A stretch of DNA of 36,200 nt. Source: JAKPNF01 sp031556275. GTDB lineage: Bacteria; Verrucomicrobiota; Verrucomicrobiia; Opitutales; JAKPNF01. The notes below the pieces were generated by a model. The model was given only the letters and a program-made list of their open reading frames with translations. It searched no databases and was not told the DNA's origin. A program made the translations under genes and the position numbers. Where the stretch lies: contig JAVBTG010000190.1 of NCBI GenBank assembly GCA_031556275.1, positions 1-36,200 of the forward strand, read 5' to 3'. Position 1 is the stretch's first letter, and every line of letters starts with the position of its first letter. Below, piece by piece: positions 1-7,322 of the stretch.

Positions 1-282
1 AAACCGTTTTCGTGGCAGCATCAGGCGATTGTGGACGGCGACGCCAAGTCGCTGGCGATCGCCATGGCGTCCATCATCGCCAAAACCACGCGCGACGCCA
101 TGATGCTGGAGCTTGACCGCGCGTTCCCCTGCTACAGACTCGCCGAGCACAAGGGATACGGCACGCCCGAACACCGCGCCGCGATCAGGGAGCACGGGGC
201 CTGCGCGCACCATCGCGCGCTGTTTTTGCGCAATCTCGACGAAGAGGCCGAGGCGCCCGTGCAGGACGAGCTGTTCGCCTGA
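1..282 (+). CDS. rnhB: Ribonuclease HII, C-terminal part (5' end outside window)
   Basis: RNase HII cleaves RNA in RNA-DNA hybrids and at single ribonucleotides in DNA. Frame 1 is open from the first base, so the gene begins outside the window. The visible 93 residues carry the conserved VDGDAKSLAIAMASIIAKTTRD region, recognisable against the family pattern of GD-x-S-x-x-AxASIxAKxxRD, followed by the Y-x(3)-HKGYGTxEH segment typical of the C-terminal half. The catalytic N-terminal acidic residues are not visible. It ends at a TGA only 12 bp from the convergent dedA stop. The acidic tail ending in DELFA is lineage-specific. The family is certain; the full length cannot be judged. Confidence 0.9.
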   Translation, partial: KPFSWQHQAIVDGDAKSLAIAMASIIAKTTRDAMMLELDRAFPCYRLAEHKGYGTPEHRAAIREHGACAHHRALFLRNLDEEAEAPVQDELFA

Positions 283-294
283 AGTCGCGCGCCC

Positions 295-954
295 TCAGCC
301 CTTTGGGGGCGTGGGTTTTTGACGTTTGCGTTTGAGAAAATAATTAACCGCCCAGGCGGGTGTGAACAGTAGGATTATGCCGGGCGGGATCAGCCAGTAG
401 TTGCCCGAAAGCACCGCCACGTCCGTCACAAAATAGCCCACGCAGAAATACAGGCTCGACCACGTCGCCCCGCCGAGCACGTTGCACCAGGCGTAGGTTG
501 CGAACGGCATTTTCGCCAAGCCCGCCGTGAGCGGGGCGAAGCTGCGCATGAAGGGGATGAACCGCGCGAAAAAGACCGACGCGCGCGCGTGGACGCGGAA
601 AAACGCGCGGGCCTTGCGCATGTATTTGTTTTCCATCAGGCGCGGATGGGAGTCTTTCACCCACCACTTGCGGATCGCGTAGCCCAAAGCGTAATTAAAA
701 AAGTAACCCGACACCGTCGCGACGAACAGCGTGCCGACCGTCGCCCATCCGTTCAAGTAGGAAGCCGCGCACATCGCCCCCGTCGAAACCACCAGCGTGT
801 CTCCCGGCAGCGGGCCGCCGAACAGGACGTTCGTTTCCAGAAAAATGACGACGAACAAAATGAGGTAAACAAACGCCCCGTAAACATCCATCCAGTGGGC
901 TATTTTTTGGTCCAGCCCCGAGAGGAGTTCCGTGATGCTTCCTAGGATCTCCAT
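295..954 (-). CDS. DedA family integral membrane protein
   Basis: A 219-residue inner-membrane protein of the DedA/SNARE-associated (VTT) superfamily, implicated in undecaprenyl-phosphate or phospholipid flipping and membrane homeostasis. It shows the family hallmarks: an early FLETNVLFGGPLPGDTL segment, the FARFIPFMRSFAPLTAG motif with conserved R and P, then the GGATW segment and hydrophobic helices. The C terminus is strongly basic (KRKRQK). It starts 12 bp downstream of the pgpA stop on the same strand, so it is probably the last gene of a pgsA-pgpA-dedA operon, which fits a role in phospholipid or carrier-lipid handling. The exact transported lipid cannot be told from the sequence. Confidence 0.9.
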   Translation of the reverse strand: MEILGSITELLSGLDQKIAHWMDVYGAFVYLILFVVIFLETNVLFGGPLPGDTLVVSTGAMCAASYLNGWATVGTLFVATVSGYFFNYALGYAIRKWWVKDSHPRLMENKYMRKARAFFRVHARASVFFARFIPFMRSFAPLTAGLAKMPFATYAWCNVLGGATWSSLYFCVGYFVTDVAVLSGNYWLIPPGIILLFTPAWAVNYFLKRKRQKPTPPKG

Positions 955-966
955 ACGAAATCCAAT

Positions 967-1518
967 TCAAACGGCCGCGTGCGCGCTCTGCCACCATGCC
1001 AGCGCCATCACGACCACGTGCAGCAGCACGCATGAGGCGAGGGCCGCCGCCACGTCGTCGGCCACGACCCCGATGCCGCCGGGCAGGCGCTGCAGGCGCC
1101 CGATGCCAAAAGGTTTCACGATGTCAAAGAGGCGGAAGAAGGCGAAGCCCATCAGCAGAACCGCCCAATACGGCAAGATGCCCTGCGGCATCGCGGAAAG
1201 ACCCAGAAACACCAGCGGCATGACGACGACCTCGTCCAAAATCACCGCGCCCGGGTCGGTTTGGCGCATGCGCTTTTCCGCCTCGTCGCAAAAGGCGGCC
1301 GCCACGTAGAGACTCACCGCCGCCAAAATCGCGCAGAACAGCCAGGGGCTCTTGGCGAAAAAAACCGTGTAAAACAAAAGCCCCACGAGAGAGCCCCACG
1401 TGCCCGGCGCCTTCACGTGGCGGCCGAAGCCCAACGTGGCGATCGCTATCACCCACGCGTCGGGGAAGGGCCGTGTCCAAAAAAACGAGCCGCGCAGCAG
1501 CTTCCAAAATGTGCTCAT
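967..1518 (-). CDS. pgpA: Phosphatidylglycerophosphatase A
   Basis: PgpA dephosphorylates phosphatidylglycerol phosphate to phosphatidylglycerol in the inner membrane. The 183-residue protein has the family's signatures: GFGRHVKAPGTWGSL near residues 31-45, LDEVVVMPLVF around residue 95 with the acidic DE pair, and FFRLFDIVKPFGI around residue 127, plus several hydrophobic helices. Its ATG overlaps the TGA of pgsA by 4 bp (ATGA at 1515-1518), giving tight translational coupling of two consecutive steps in the same pathway: PgsA makes phosphatidylglycerol phosphate and PgpA removes its phosphate. Length and motifs are normal for the family. Confidence 0.93.
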   Translation of the reverse strand: MSTFWKLLRGSFFWTRPFPDAWVIAIATLGFGRHVKAPGTWGSLVGLLFYTVFFAKSPWLFCAILAAVSLYVAAAFCDEAEKRMRQTDPGAVILDEVVVMPLVFLGLSAMPQGILPYWAVLLMGFAFFRLFDIVKPFGIGRLQRLPGGIGVVADDVAAALASCVLLHVVVMALAWWQSAHAAV

Positions 1519-2123
1519 ACGTCGTCCTTAAACAGATAGGCGTAGGTGCGCACGTAATGCGCGCCGGACTGGATCGTCAAATAGGTGGTCAGCAACAGCA
1601 GGATCACGCCGATCCATTGCACGCCGTTGAAAACGTGGCCCGTCCATTCGGCGGACAAAAACGGCGAGACGTCCACCCGCACGACCAAGGCCAGAATGAA
1701 AAAACCCGTGCTCACGAGCTGGAGCACCATTTTGATTTTGCCCGCGCGCTCCGCCGCCAGCACCACGCCCTTGCTCATGGCGATCATGCGCAGCCCCGTC
1801 ACCATGAATTCGCGCGTGAGAATGATGACGACGAGGAACGTCGTCCAGCCGGGCATCGGGGAGTCGGTCATCCCGATCAGCGCGATGAGCGTGCCGATGA
1901 CGAAAATTTTGTCCGTCAGCGAATCCATGAATTTCCCAAAAGTCGACACCATCTGGTAGCGGCGGGCGAGGTAGCCGTCGAGCCAGTCCGTCACCCCCGC
2001 GAGGATGTAGAGCACGAGGGCCGCCGAGGCCGTGCCCGGCACCGGGATCCAGATCAGCGCCATGATGAGGAACACCATCGGGACGCGCGTGAGGGTCACC
2101 AGATTGGGAAGATTGACGGTCAT
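1515..2123 (-). CDS. pgsA: CDP-diacylglycerol--glycerol-3-phosphate 3-phosphatidyltransferase
   Basis: PgsA makes phosphatidylglycerol phosphate from CDP-diacylglycerol and glycerol 3-phosphate, the committed step to acidic phospholipids. The CDP-alcohol phosphatidyltransferase motif DG-x2-AR-x8-G-x3-D-x3-D is intact (DGYLAR, then GKFMDSLTD), and the N terminus MTVNLPNLVTLTR is typical. The internal ATG at 2123 is preferred: it has GGTGAG 9 nt upstream and matches family starts. A longer start at 2141 would add six residues (MGENAI). The product has 202 residues and several membrane helices. It is first in the minus-strand operon pgsA-pgpA-dedA and divergent from coaD, with 82 bp between the starts for both promoters. 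Confidence 0.93.
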   Translation of the reverse strand: MTVNLPNLVTLTRVPMVFLIMALIWIPVPGTASAALVLYILAGVTDWLDGYLARRYQMVSTFGKFMDSLTDKIFVIGTLIALIGMTDSPMPGWTTFLVVIILTREFMVTGLRMIAMSKGVVLAAERAGKIKMVLQLVSTGFFILALVVRVDVSPFLSAEWTGHVFNGVQWIGVILLLLTTYLTIQSGAHYVRTYAYLFKDDV

Positions 2124-2205
2124 TATTGCATTCTCACCCATTATCCCTGCGAAATAAAGTCCGGATTGCTTTTATTTGCGCGATCGGGGACAATTCAGGA
2201 ACCGC

Positions 2206-2688
2206 ATGCGCAAGGCACTTTATCCAGGGACTTTCGACCCCATCACATTCGGGCACCTCGACGTCGCGCGACGCGCGTGCCAGCTTTTCGACGAGGTGGT
2301 GCTGGCCGTGGCGCAGAACGACTCGAAGTCGCCTTGGTTCACGCCGCAGGAGCGCGTGGAGCTCATCCGAGAAAACCTCGCCGAGCTGCCCAACGCGAGC
2401 GTCTGCCTGCTCGAGGGCCTGACGGTCGACTTCGCGGGAAAGATCGGCGCGTGCGCGCTGATCCGCGGCCTGCGAGCCGTATCGGACTTCGACTTCGAGT
2501 TTCAAATGGCGCAGATGAACCGCCATTTGGACGAGTCCGTCGAGACGATTTTCCTGATGCCGAGCCAGAAGTATTTTTACACCAGCTCCACGCTGGTCAA
2601 ACAGGTGTGCGGCGTGAAGGACACGGACAAGATCACGCGGTTTATTCCGCAAAACGTGATTGAGGCGGTCCGCAAGAAGCGCGCTTAG
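2206..2688 (+). CDS. coaD: Phosphopantetheine adenylyltransferase
   Basis: CoaD transfers AMP from ATP to 4'-phosphopantetheine, the penultimate step of coenzyme A synthesis. The N terminus MRKALYPGTFDPITFGHLD carries the nucleotidyltransferase TxGH motif (TFGH, His at residue 17), and the SST-x-V signature appears near the C-terminal third (YTSSTLVKQV). Starting at 2206 gives 160 residues, the usual family length, with AGGA 5 nt upstream at 2197-2200. An ATG 30 bp upstream would add ten unlikely residues. It is a single gene, divergent from pgsA; panC, another gene of CoA precursor synthesis, lies at the far end of the window. Confidence 0.95.
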   Translation: MRKALYPGTFDPITFGHLDVARRACQLFDEVVLAVAQNDSKSPWFTPQERVELIRENLAELPNASVCLLEGLTVDFAGKIGACALIRGLRAVSDFDFEFQMAQMNRHLDESVETIFLMPSQKYFYTSSTLVKQVCGVKDTDKITRFIPQNVIEAVRKKRA

Positions 2689-3040
2689 GCTGGCGCAGGA
2701 CGAGGGGGCCATTGGGAAGGCGGAAGGATTCTGTAAACACACGAAAATTTCCTCCGGAAATTTCCGTTCCCGCGGTTAAAATTCTCCGATACTGCGTTCT
2801 GCGTCGGCGAAAAGCGGGAGCAGTAAGCATCGTACAGCCCCCGCCTTTCGCCTTCCTTGAACTTCGTCTCGAAGAATTTTTCCGCGCGGGAAGATCGGTC
2901 GGTGATTACGCTGCGCCAAGGGCGCAGTGAGTCAAGTCCGGTGAAGATTTAAACAACTAGAAAAGCACTCAATAGCTTTCGTATAGATTATGCCCGGCCT
3001 TCCCGCGCGGCAAAATTGGCTGTGGCGAAATTTAAGGAGG

Positions 3041-3082
3041 GGACAGATAGGGGGCGTGTACTCGGTACTCGTCCCCTATCTG
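3041..3082. repeat. REP-like hairpin with GGAC head
   Basis: A perfect 10-bp inverted repeat, CAGATAGGGG at 3044-3053 and CCCCTATCTG at 3073-3082, encloses a 19-nt loop that itself contains two GTAC words. GGAC at 3041-3044 stands at its 5' edge. It is enclosed by an outer pair, CTGTGGC (3020-3026) with GCCACAG (3099-3105). A four-base head next to a palindrome is the layout of REP sequences mobilised by RAYT transposases; that link is inferred. Confidence 0.45.
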
Positions 3083-3123
3083 GCGCGACGCAAATGTAGC
3101 CACAGATGATTTTGACCGCGGGA

Positions 3124-3150
3124 ACACGAAAAATCGGAGATTTTTCGTGT
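3124..3150. repeat. Perfect 12-bp stem hairpin, 3-nt loop
   Basis: ACACGAAAAATC (3124-3135) and its exact reverse complement (3139-3150) are separated by GGA. It forms the right-hand end of the foldback element. No T-run follows in either direction, so it is not a standard intrinsic terminator, though it lies 65 bp past the stop of the minus-strand membrane gene ending at 3215. Confidence 0.6.
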
Positions 3151-3214
3151 GTGATTTCTCAGAGGCCTCCCGCCCCAAATGGCCCTTCAGATGTGCGCCA
3201 GCCCTGCCCCGGCT

Positions 3215-3688
3215 TTAGGCCATGTGATCCCGCAACCAGCGGCGGCGCAGCATGTAACCGCGGATGGTGCGCGTGAATGTCGTCAGATAAAACGCTATCA
3301 AAGGCAGCGTCATCAGCAGCACGAACGCGATGCCCAGATCCCGCAGTCCGATGGTTTTTGACGAGATGAAATAGGAGGCCGACAACAGGCAGGAGATCGA
3401 AAGGATCACCGTCGCGGCGCGGAAAAAGTGGGCGAACGCGGCGTATCCGCACATGAAAAGGACCGTGATCACCCCCAGCAAAACGCCGCAGAAAATGCCA
3501 CCGCGCCAGAGGGCCCCTTCCGCGAGCAACCCTGTCTGGTGGTAGGCGAAAAAGGATAGACCGACCGTCACGAACAAGGCCAGCGCGCTCATCGAAATGG
3601 CCCAAATGGCGCGCATGTTCGCGCGGAACGCCTCCCGGGGCGAAAGGGCTATCGCCTGATGGCGGCGCGATCTGTGAGAGGGAGGCAT
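3215..3688 (-). CDS. Hypothetical four-helix membrane protein
   Basis: I do not recognise this family. From the ATG at 3688 the product has 157 residues: a basic, soluble N terminus (PPSHRSRRHQ) and four hydrophobic stretches near residues 28-48, 60-82, 86-108 and 116-140, ending in a very basic tail (RGYMLRRRWLRDHMA). This pattern suggests an inner-membrane protein with both ends in the cytoplasm by the positive-inside rule. AGGGA lies 5 nt before the chosen ATG; a start at 3727 would add 13 residues but has no ribosome-binding site and would run through a hairpin. It is a lone gene, divergent from the RlmI-like methyltransferase. Confidence 0.7.
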   Translation of the reverse strand: MPPSHRSRRHQAIALSPREAFRANMRAIWAISMSALALFVTVGLSFFAYHQTGLLAEGALWRGGIFCGVLLGVITVLFMCGYAAFAHFFRAATVILSISCLLSASYFISSKTIGLRDLGIAFVLLMTLPLIAFYLTTFTRTIRGYMLRRRWLRDHMA

Positions 3689-3704
3689 GATTCCCTTTAA
3701 CGTT

Positions 3705-3743
3705 AAAAAACGTTTCACGCCCGTCAATGGAAAAACGTTTTTT
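3705..3743. promoter_or_regulatory. AT-rich hairpin in the divergent promoter region
   Basis: AAAAAACGTTT (3705-3715) pairs perfectly with AAACGTTTTTT (3733-3743) across a 17-nt loop. It lies between the divergent starts at 3688 (minus) and 3795 (plus). The A-tract and T-tract give it a terminator-like shape on both strands, but it sits upstream of both genes, so a regulatory site or leader structure is more likely than a terminator for either. Confidence 0.4.
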
Positions 3744-3794
3744 TATTTGGAAAACGGCCCGCGCGCGGCACAATGGTCTTTTTACAACGCACGC

Positions 3795-4670
3795 ATGAAC
3801 CCATCGCCCGCCATCGAACTTCTCTCCAGCCAATGGGACGCCTACGCCCTGATCGACTCGGGCAACCGCAAAAAGCTCGAGCGGTTCGGACCACATTGGG
3901 TCGTTCGCGGGGAACCCAAGGCGTGGTGGAAACCCACCCTCGACGCGGGCCAATGGGCCAAGGCCGTGGCCGTGCACGACGACGACCGCGGGTGGAAATT
4001 TTCCGCCAACGCCCCGCGTTCCTGGCAGATGCAGTGGAACGGTATTTCCTTCGAGGCGAAGCTATTGGAGGGATCAAAACATCTCGGCATTTTCCCCGAG
4101 CAGTCGCCGCACTGGGAGTGGATCGCCAAGCTCGGGGCTAAGCAGCCGCGCGGCGAAAAAAAGGCGCTCAACCTTTTTGGCTACACGGGCGCGGCGACAT
4201 TGGCCGCGGCGAAAGCCGGCTTTGCCGCGACCCACGTGGACGCCTCGCGCCCGGCCGTGACGTGGGCGCGCGCCAATCAGGAGCGCTCGGGGATGTCGCA
4301 GGAGCCCATCCGCTGGATTTTGGATGACGCGCTCAAGTTCATGCGCCGCGAGGTGCGCCGGGGCACGCGCTACGATTTGATCATGATGGACCCGCCCTCC
4401 TTCGGGCGCGGCCCCAACGGCGAAGTGTGGAAGGTGGAGGTGCAATTTCCCGAATTGCTGGAGCTGTGCCGCCAGTGCCTGAGCGATAAACCCGTCGGGG
4501 TTGCCATGACGCTGTATTCGCTGGAGGCCTCCTCGCTGATGCTGGGCAACCTCATGCGCGAGACGATGCGCGCGCACGACGGCAAGATCACCGCCGGCGA
4601 ATTGGCGCTGGCACCGCAAAGCGGAGAGAATTTGCTGCCGCTGTCTTTGTGGAGCCGCTGGGAGGCATAA
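3795..4670 (+). CDS. RlmI-like class I SAM-dependent methyltransferase
   Basis: A predicted 291-residue SAM-dependent methyltransferase of the RlmI/RlmK-related group that modifies 23S rRNA cytosines or related RNA. The SAM-binding loop reads ALNLFGYTGAATLAAAKAG around residues 123-141, an acidic DAS follows, and the catalytic-region motif is MMDPPSFGRG near residue 198, the DPPSFG form shared with RlmI. It lacks the N-terminal PUA domain of E. coli RlmI, so it matches the shorter Methyltrans_SAM type. The frame is open back to 3687, but the extra 36 residues look non-coding and cross a hairpin, so the ATG at 3795 is preferred. Target base and RNA are not determinable here. Confidence 0.82.
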   Translation: MNPSPAIELLSSQWDAYALIDSGNRKKLERFGPHWVVRGEPKAWWKPTLDAGQWAKAVAVHDDDRGWKFSANAPRSWQMQWNGISFEAKLLEGSKHLGIFPEQSPHWEWIAKLGAKQPRGEKKALNLFGYTGAATLAAAKAGFAATHVDASRPAVTWARANQERSGMSQEPIRWILDDALKFMRREVRRGTRYDLIMMDPPSFGRGPNGEVWKVEVQFPELLELCRQCLSDKPVGVAMTLYSLEASSLMLGNLMRETMRAHDGKITAGELALAPQSGENLLPLSLWSRWEA

Positions 4671-4677
4671 GGAATGC

Positions 4678-4706
4678 TTGACCGCCCCAAGCCACAGATT
4701 CACAAT
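4678..4706 (+). promoter_or_regulatory. Possible eno promoter
   Basis: TTGACC (4678-4683) and CACAAT (4701-4706) with a 17-bp spacer resemble sigma-70 -35 and -10 boxes, 51 bp upstream of the enolase ATG. The match is partial; a small hairpin (CGCCC/GGGCG, 4718-4731) lies in the presumed leader. Confidence 0.35.
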
Positions 4707-4756
4707 GGAACCTCGTACGCCCACACGGGCGGCCGTTAACACCTACCATCCAAGCC

Positions 4757-6079
4757 ATGACCGATATCATTGACATTCGCGCCCGCGAAATTTTGGACTC
4801 GCGCGGCAATCCCACCGTCGAGGTGGACGTTGAACTGGCCTGCGGGGCCCTCGGCCGCGCCGCCGTTCCCTCCGGCGCCTCCACCGGCGAGCACGAAGCC
4901 ATTGAACTGCGCGACGGCACCCTGCCCGCCACGAAGTTCCCCAAAGGCATCGACCCCAAGAAGCGCTACGGCGGCAAGGGCGTGCTCAAGGCCGTCGAGA
5001 ATGTCAACAAACTGATCGCGCCCGCCCTCGAAGGCCTCGACGCGCTCGACCAAATCACGATCGACCGCGCGATGCTCGAGATCGACGGCACCAAGACCAA
5101 GTCGAAGCTCGGCGCGAACGCCATTTTGGGCGTCTCCCTCGCCGTCGCGAAGGCCGCCGCCGAAGCCATCGGCCAACCCCTCTTCAAGTACATCGGCGGC
5201 CCGAACGCCAAAGTTCTGCCCGTCCCCATGATGAACATCATGAACGGCGGCGCGCACTCCGACGCCCCGATCGATTTCCAGGAATTCATGATCATGCCCG
5301 TGGGCGCGAACTCGTTCCGCGAGGCCCTGCGCATGGGCACGGAAGTGTTCCACTCCCTCAAAAGCGCGCTGAAGGCCAAGGGCCTCTCCACCGCGGTCGG
5401 CGACGAGGGCGGCTTCGCCCCCAAGCTCGAGTCCACGGAAGCCGCGCTCGACGTGATCGCGCTGGCCATCAAGAACGCGGGTTACAAGCTGGGCAAGGAC
5501 ATGTTCCTCGCCCTCGACTGCGCCTCGTCGGAGTTCTATGACGCCAAGAGCAAGAACTACATCTTCAAAAAGTCCGACGGCCGCAAGCTCTCGGGCGACG
5601 ACATGGTGGCCTACTACAAGGAGCTGACCAAGAAGTACCCGATCGTCTCCATCGAGGACGGCTGCGCCGAAAACGACTGGGCGACATGGAAGAAGCTCAC
5701 GGACGCCATCGGCGACCGCGTGCAGCTGGTGGGCGACGACCTCTTCGTCACCAACACCGAATTCCTCTCCAAGGGCATCAAGACCGGGACGGCCAACTCG
5801 ATCCTCGTCAAGGTCAACCAGATCGGCTCGCTCACCGAGACGCTCGACGCCGTTGAAATGGCCAAGGAAGCCTCCTACACCGCCGTCATCTCGCACCGCT
5901 CGGGCGAAACCGAGGACGCGACGATCGCCGACATCGCCGTTGCGACCAACGCCGGTCAGATCAAGACGGGTTCGCTCTGCCGCACCGACCGCGTGTGCAA
6001 GTACAACCAGCTGCTGCGCATCGAAGAGATGCTCGGCCGCAACGCCATCTACGGCGGCAAGATGAAGAATTTCCAGTAA
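4757..6079 (+). CDS. eno: Enolase (2-phosphoglycerate hydratase)
   Basis: Enolase interconverts 2-phosphoglycerate and phosphoenolpyruvate in glycolysis and gluconeogenesis. The 440-residue product has all the expected landmarks: AREILDSRGNPTVEVDV at the N terminus, SGASTGEHEA with the mobile loop serine, GDEGGFAP near residue 215 with the catalytic Glu, metal-ligand segments ALDCASSEF and SIEDGCAENDW, the signature ILVKVNQIGSLTET near residue 349 with the catalytic Lys, and SHRSGETED near residue 381. Length is normal. Codon use is strongly biased to C-ending codons (AAG, CTC, ATC), as expected of a highly expressed gene. It is monocistronic, ending at a strong terminator shared with the convergent DnaJ-class gene. 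Confidence 0.98.
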   Translation: MTDIIDIRAREILDSRGNPTVEVDVELACGALGRAAVPSGASTGEHEAIELRDGTLPATKFPKGIDPKKRYGGKGVLKAVENVNKLIAPALEGLDALDQITIDRAMLEIDGTKTKSKLGANAILGVSLAVAKAAAEAIGQPLFKYIGGPNAKVLPVPMMNIMNGGAHSDAPIDFQEFMIMPVGANSFREALRMGTEVFHSLKSALKAKGLSTAVGDEGGFAPKLESTEAALDVIALAIKNAGYKLGKDMFLALDCASSEFYDAKSKNYIFKKSDGRKLSGDDMVAYYKELTKKYPIVSIEDGCAENDWATWKKLTDAIGDRVQLVGDDLFVTNTEFLSKGIKTGTANSILVKVNQIGSLTETLDAVEMAKEASYTAVISHRSGETEDATIADIAVATNAGQIKTGSLCRTDRVCKYNQLLRIEEMLGRNAIYGGKMKNFQ

Positions 6080-6119
6080 GCAATTCTTCTTCGCAACACG
6101 GGCGGCGTGAGCCGCTTTG

Positions 6120-6151
6120 AAAAAAAGCCCGGATTAATCCGGGCTTTTTTT
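6120..6151. terminator. Perfect bidirectional intrinsic terminator
   Basis: A 32-bp perfect palindrome: seven A, GCCCGGATT, its exact complement, then seven T. It folds into a GC-rich hairpin flanked by T-runs in both directions. It lies 40 bp after the eno stop and 35 bp after the stop of the convergent DnaJ-class gene, so it can end both transcripts. Confidence 0.93.
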
Positions 6152-6186
6152 GCGGCCGCAAACGACGGCCGCGCGGACGTGAAAAA

Positions 6187-7164
6187 TCACTCCCTGCTCG
6201 CGGCCTTTAGTTTTTCCCAAAGCGCTTTTTGCTCGGGGGTCGTGGCTGCCGGGATCGTGATTTGGGCGACGGCGTAGAGGTTGCCGCGCGTGCCGTCGGG
6301 ACGCAGCAAGCCGAGGCCCGCCAGGCGGAAGCGCTTGCCGGAAACAATCCCCGCCGGCACAGTGAGGGCGACCTTACCTTTGAGCGTCGGGATCGTCTTG
6401 CGCACGCCCAAGGCCGCCTCCCACGGGGGCAGTTCCATCTCGTAAAAAACGTCCTGCCCTTCCACGCGGAAATCCGGGTGGTTTTGGAAGCGGATCGTCA
6501 GATAAAGGTCGCCCGGAGGGGTGCCTTCGCCGCCCTTGCCGGGGACACGGATTTTCTGGCCCTCGAAAACGCCCGCGGGAATTTTTACTTTCAATGTTTC
6601 CGTCTGGCCCGTGGGTTGGCCGTCGCGGCCCAAGCGGCGCAGGGTCAGCTGGCGCACTGCGCCTTCCGTGGCTTCCTCCAAGGAGACGAGGATGTCCGCC
6701 TCGACGTCAGTCCCCCCCTGCGACTGGGGGTGTTCGTAGCCCTCAAATCCGCCGAAGCCGCCGAAGCGCGAGGCTCCGCCGCCGCCCGGACGGCGCGCCG
6801 AACCGAAGATATGCTCGAAGAAATCGGAGAAACCGGTGCCGCCGAATTCAAAGTCCGCCCCGCCGCCGAAGGGGTTGCCGCCTCCGTAGGTGTACGTGCG
6901 TGCTCCGCCCGGAGGCGGCCTGAACTCGGCCCCGTGTTCCCAATTGGGCCCCAGCTCGTCGTAGCGCTCGCGCTTTTTGGGATCGCCCAACACCTCGTAC
7001 GCCTCGTTGATTTCCTTGAATTTCTCCTCCGCGGCCTTTTTGTCGGTCGCCGTGTCGGGATGGTATTTGCGGGCGAGTTTGCGGAACGCCTTTTTCAACT
7101 CGTCGGCGCTCGCTGTGCGCTCCACGCCTAAAATTTTGTAATAATCTTTGAATCTGGGTGCCAT
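6187..7164 (-). CDS. DnaJ-class J-domain co-chaperone (CbpA type)
   Basis: A 325-residue Hsp40 protein that would stimulate a DnaK ATPase. The J domain (residues 6-72) contains the HPD tripeptide at residues 35-37 and the KKAFRKLARKYHPD helix. A Gly/Phe-rich linker follows (roughly 85-150: GGGNPFGGG, FGGFGGFEGY), then two C-terminal substrate-binding beta domains (for example VSLEEATEGAVRQL, KIPAGVFEGQKIRVPGKG and the matching second repeat). There are no CxxCxGxG zinc fingers, so this is a CbpA or type II protein, not canonical DnaJ. It is transcribed alone and converges on eno. Alternative name: curved DNA-binding protein. Confidence 0.92.
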   Translation of the reverse strand: MAPRFKDYYKILGVERTASADELKKAFRKLARKYHPDTATDKKAAEEKFKEINEAYEVLGDPKKRERYDELGPNWEHGAEFRPPPGGARTYTYGGGNPFGGGADFEFGGTGFSDFFEHIFGSARRPGGGGASRFGGFGGFEGYEHPQSQGGTDVEADILVSLEEATEGAVRQLTLRRLGRDGQPTGQTETLKVKIPAGVFEGQKIRVPGKGGEGTPPGDLYLTIRFQNHPDFRVEGQDVFYEMELPPWEAALGVRKTIPTLKGKVALTVPAGIVSGKRFRLAGLGLLRPDGTRGNLYAVAQITIPAATTPEQKALWEKLKAASRE

Positions 7165-7322
7165 GGGTGTGTCTGTCTTAACTTGGTCTTAAAAACGGGG
7201 GTTGCCAAGTTTTTTTCGGATAAAAGGGATGCATTTTCGGCGGCGATTGGGTATCTTTTTGTCCGGGGAATTCGACTGAACAAATCCGAGTACGATCTGT
7301 CTACCCTCTTCTCCCCCCGGAT

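Larger units (their letters stand above)
2739..3150. repeat. Foldback/MITE-like intergenic element with 43-45-bp imperfect terminal inverted repeats
   Basis: The region between coaD and the next gene (2689-3214) has no credible coding sequence. Its two ends match as inverted copies: 2739-2783 and the reverse complement of 3108-3150 share ACACGAAAA, a short hairpin, and then GTTCCCGCGGT(T/C)AAAAT. Each arm also folds on itself (2745-2763 and 3124-3150). A second inverted pair lies inside (2877-2893 with 2999-3015, 16 of 17 matching). Smaller perfect hairpins occur at 2911-2927 and 3044-3082, and a 12-of-13 pair at 2806-2818/2840-2852. No transposase is present. A non-autonomous mobile element or a BIME-like REP cluster fits best; a structured RNA is the alternative. 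Confidence 0.6.

Noticed and set aside
2642..2930. Small frames inside the coaD-downstream repeat region
   Set aside because: They overlap the inverted repeats and hairpins and encode no recognisable protein.
4736..5896. Long open frame (386 codons) antisense to enolase
   Set aside because: It mirrors the real gene: the protein is low-complexity (Gly, Val, Asp, Arg rich) with no recognisable fold, as expected of a complementary frame in a GC-rich gene.
7180..7217. AACTTGG/CCAAGTT stem with T-run upstream of the DUF255 gene
   Set aside because: The 7-bp stem has an 18-nt loop and no gene on the plus strand that it could terminate; probably chance in an AT-rich promoter gap.
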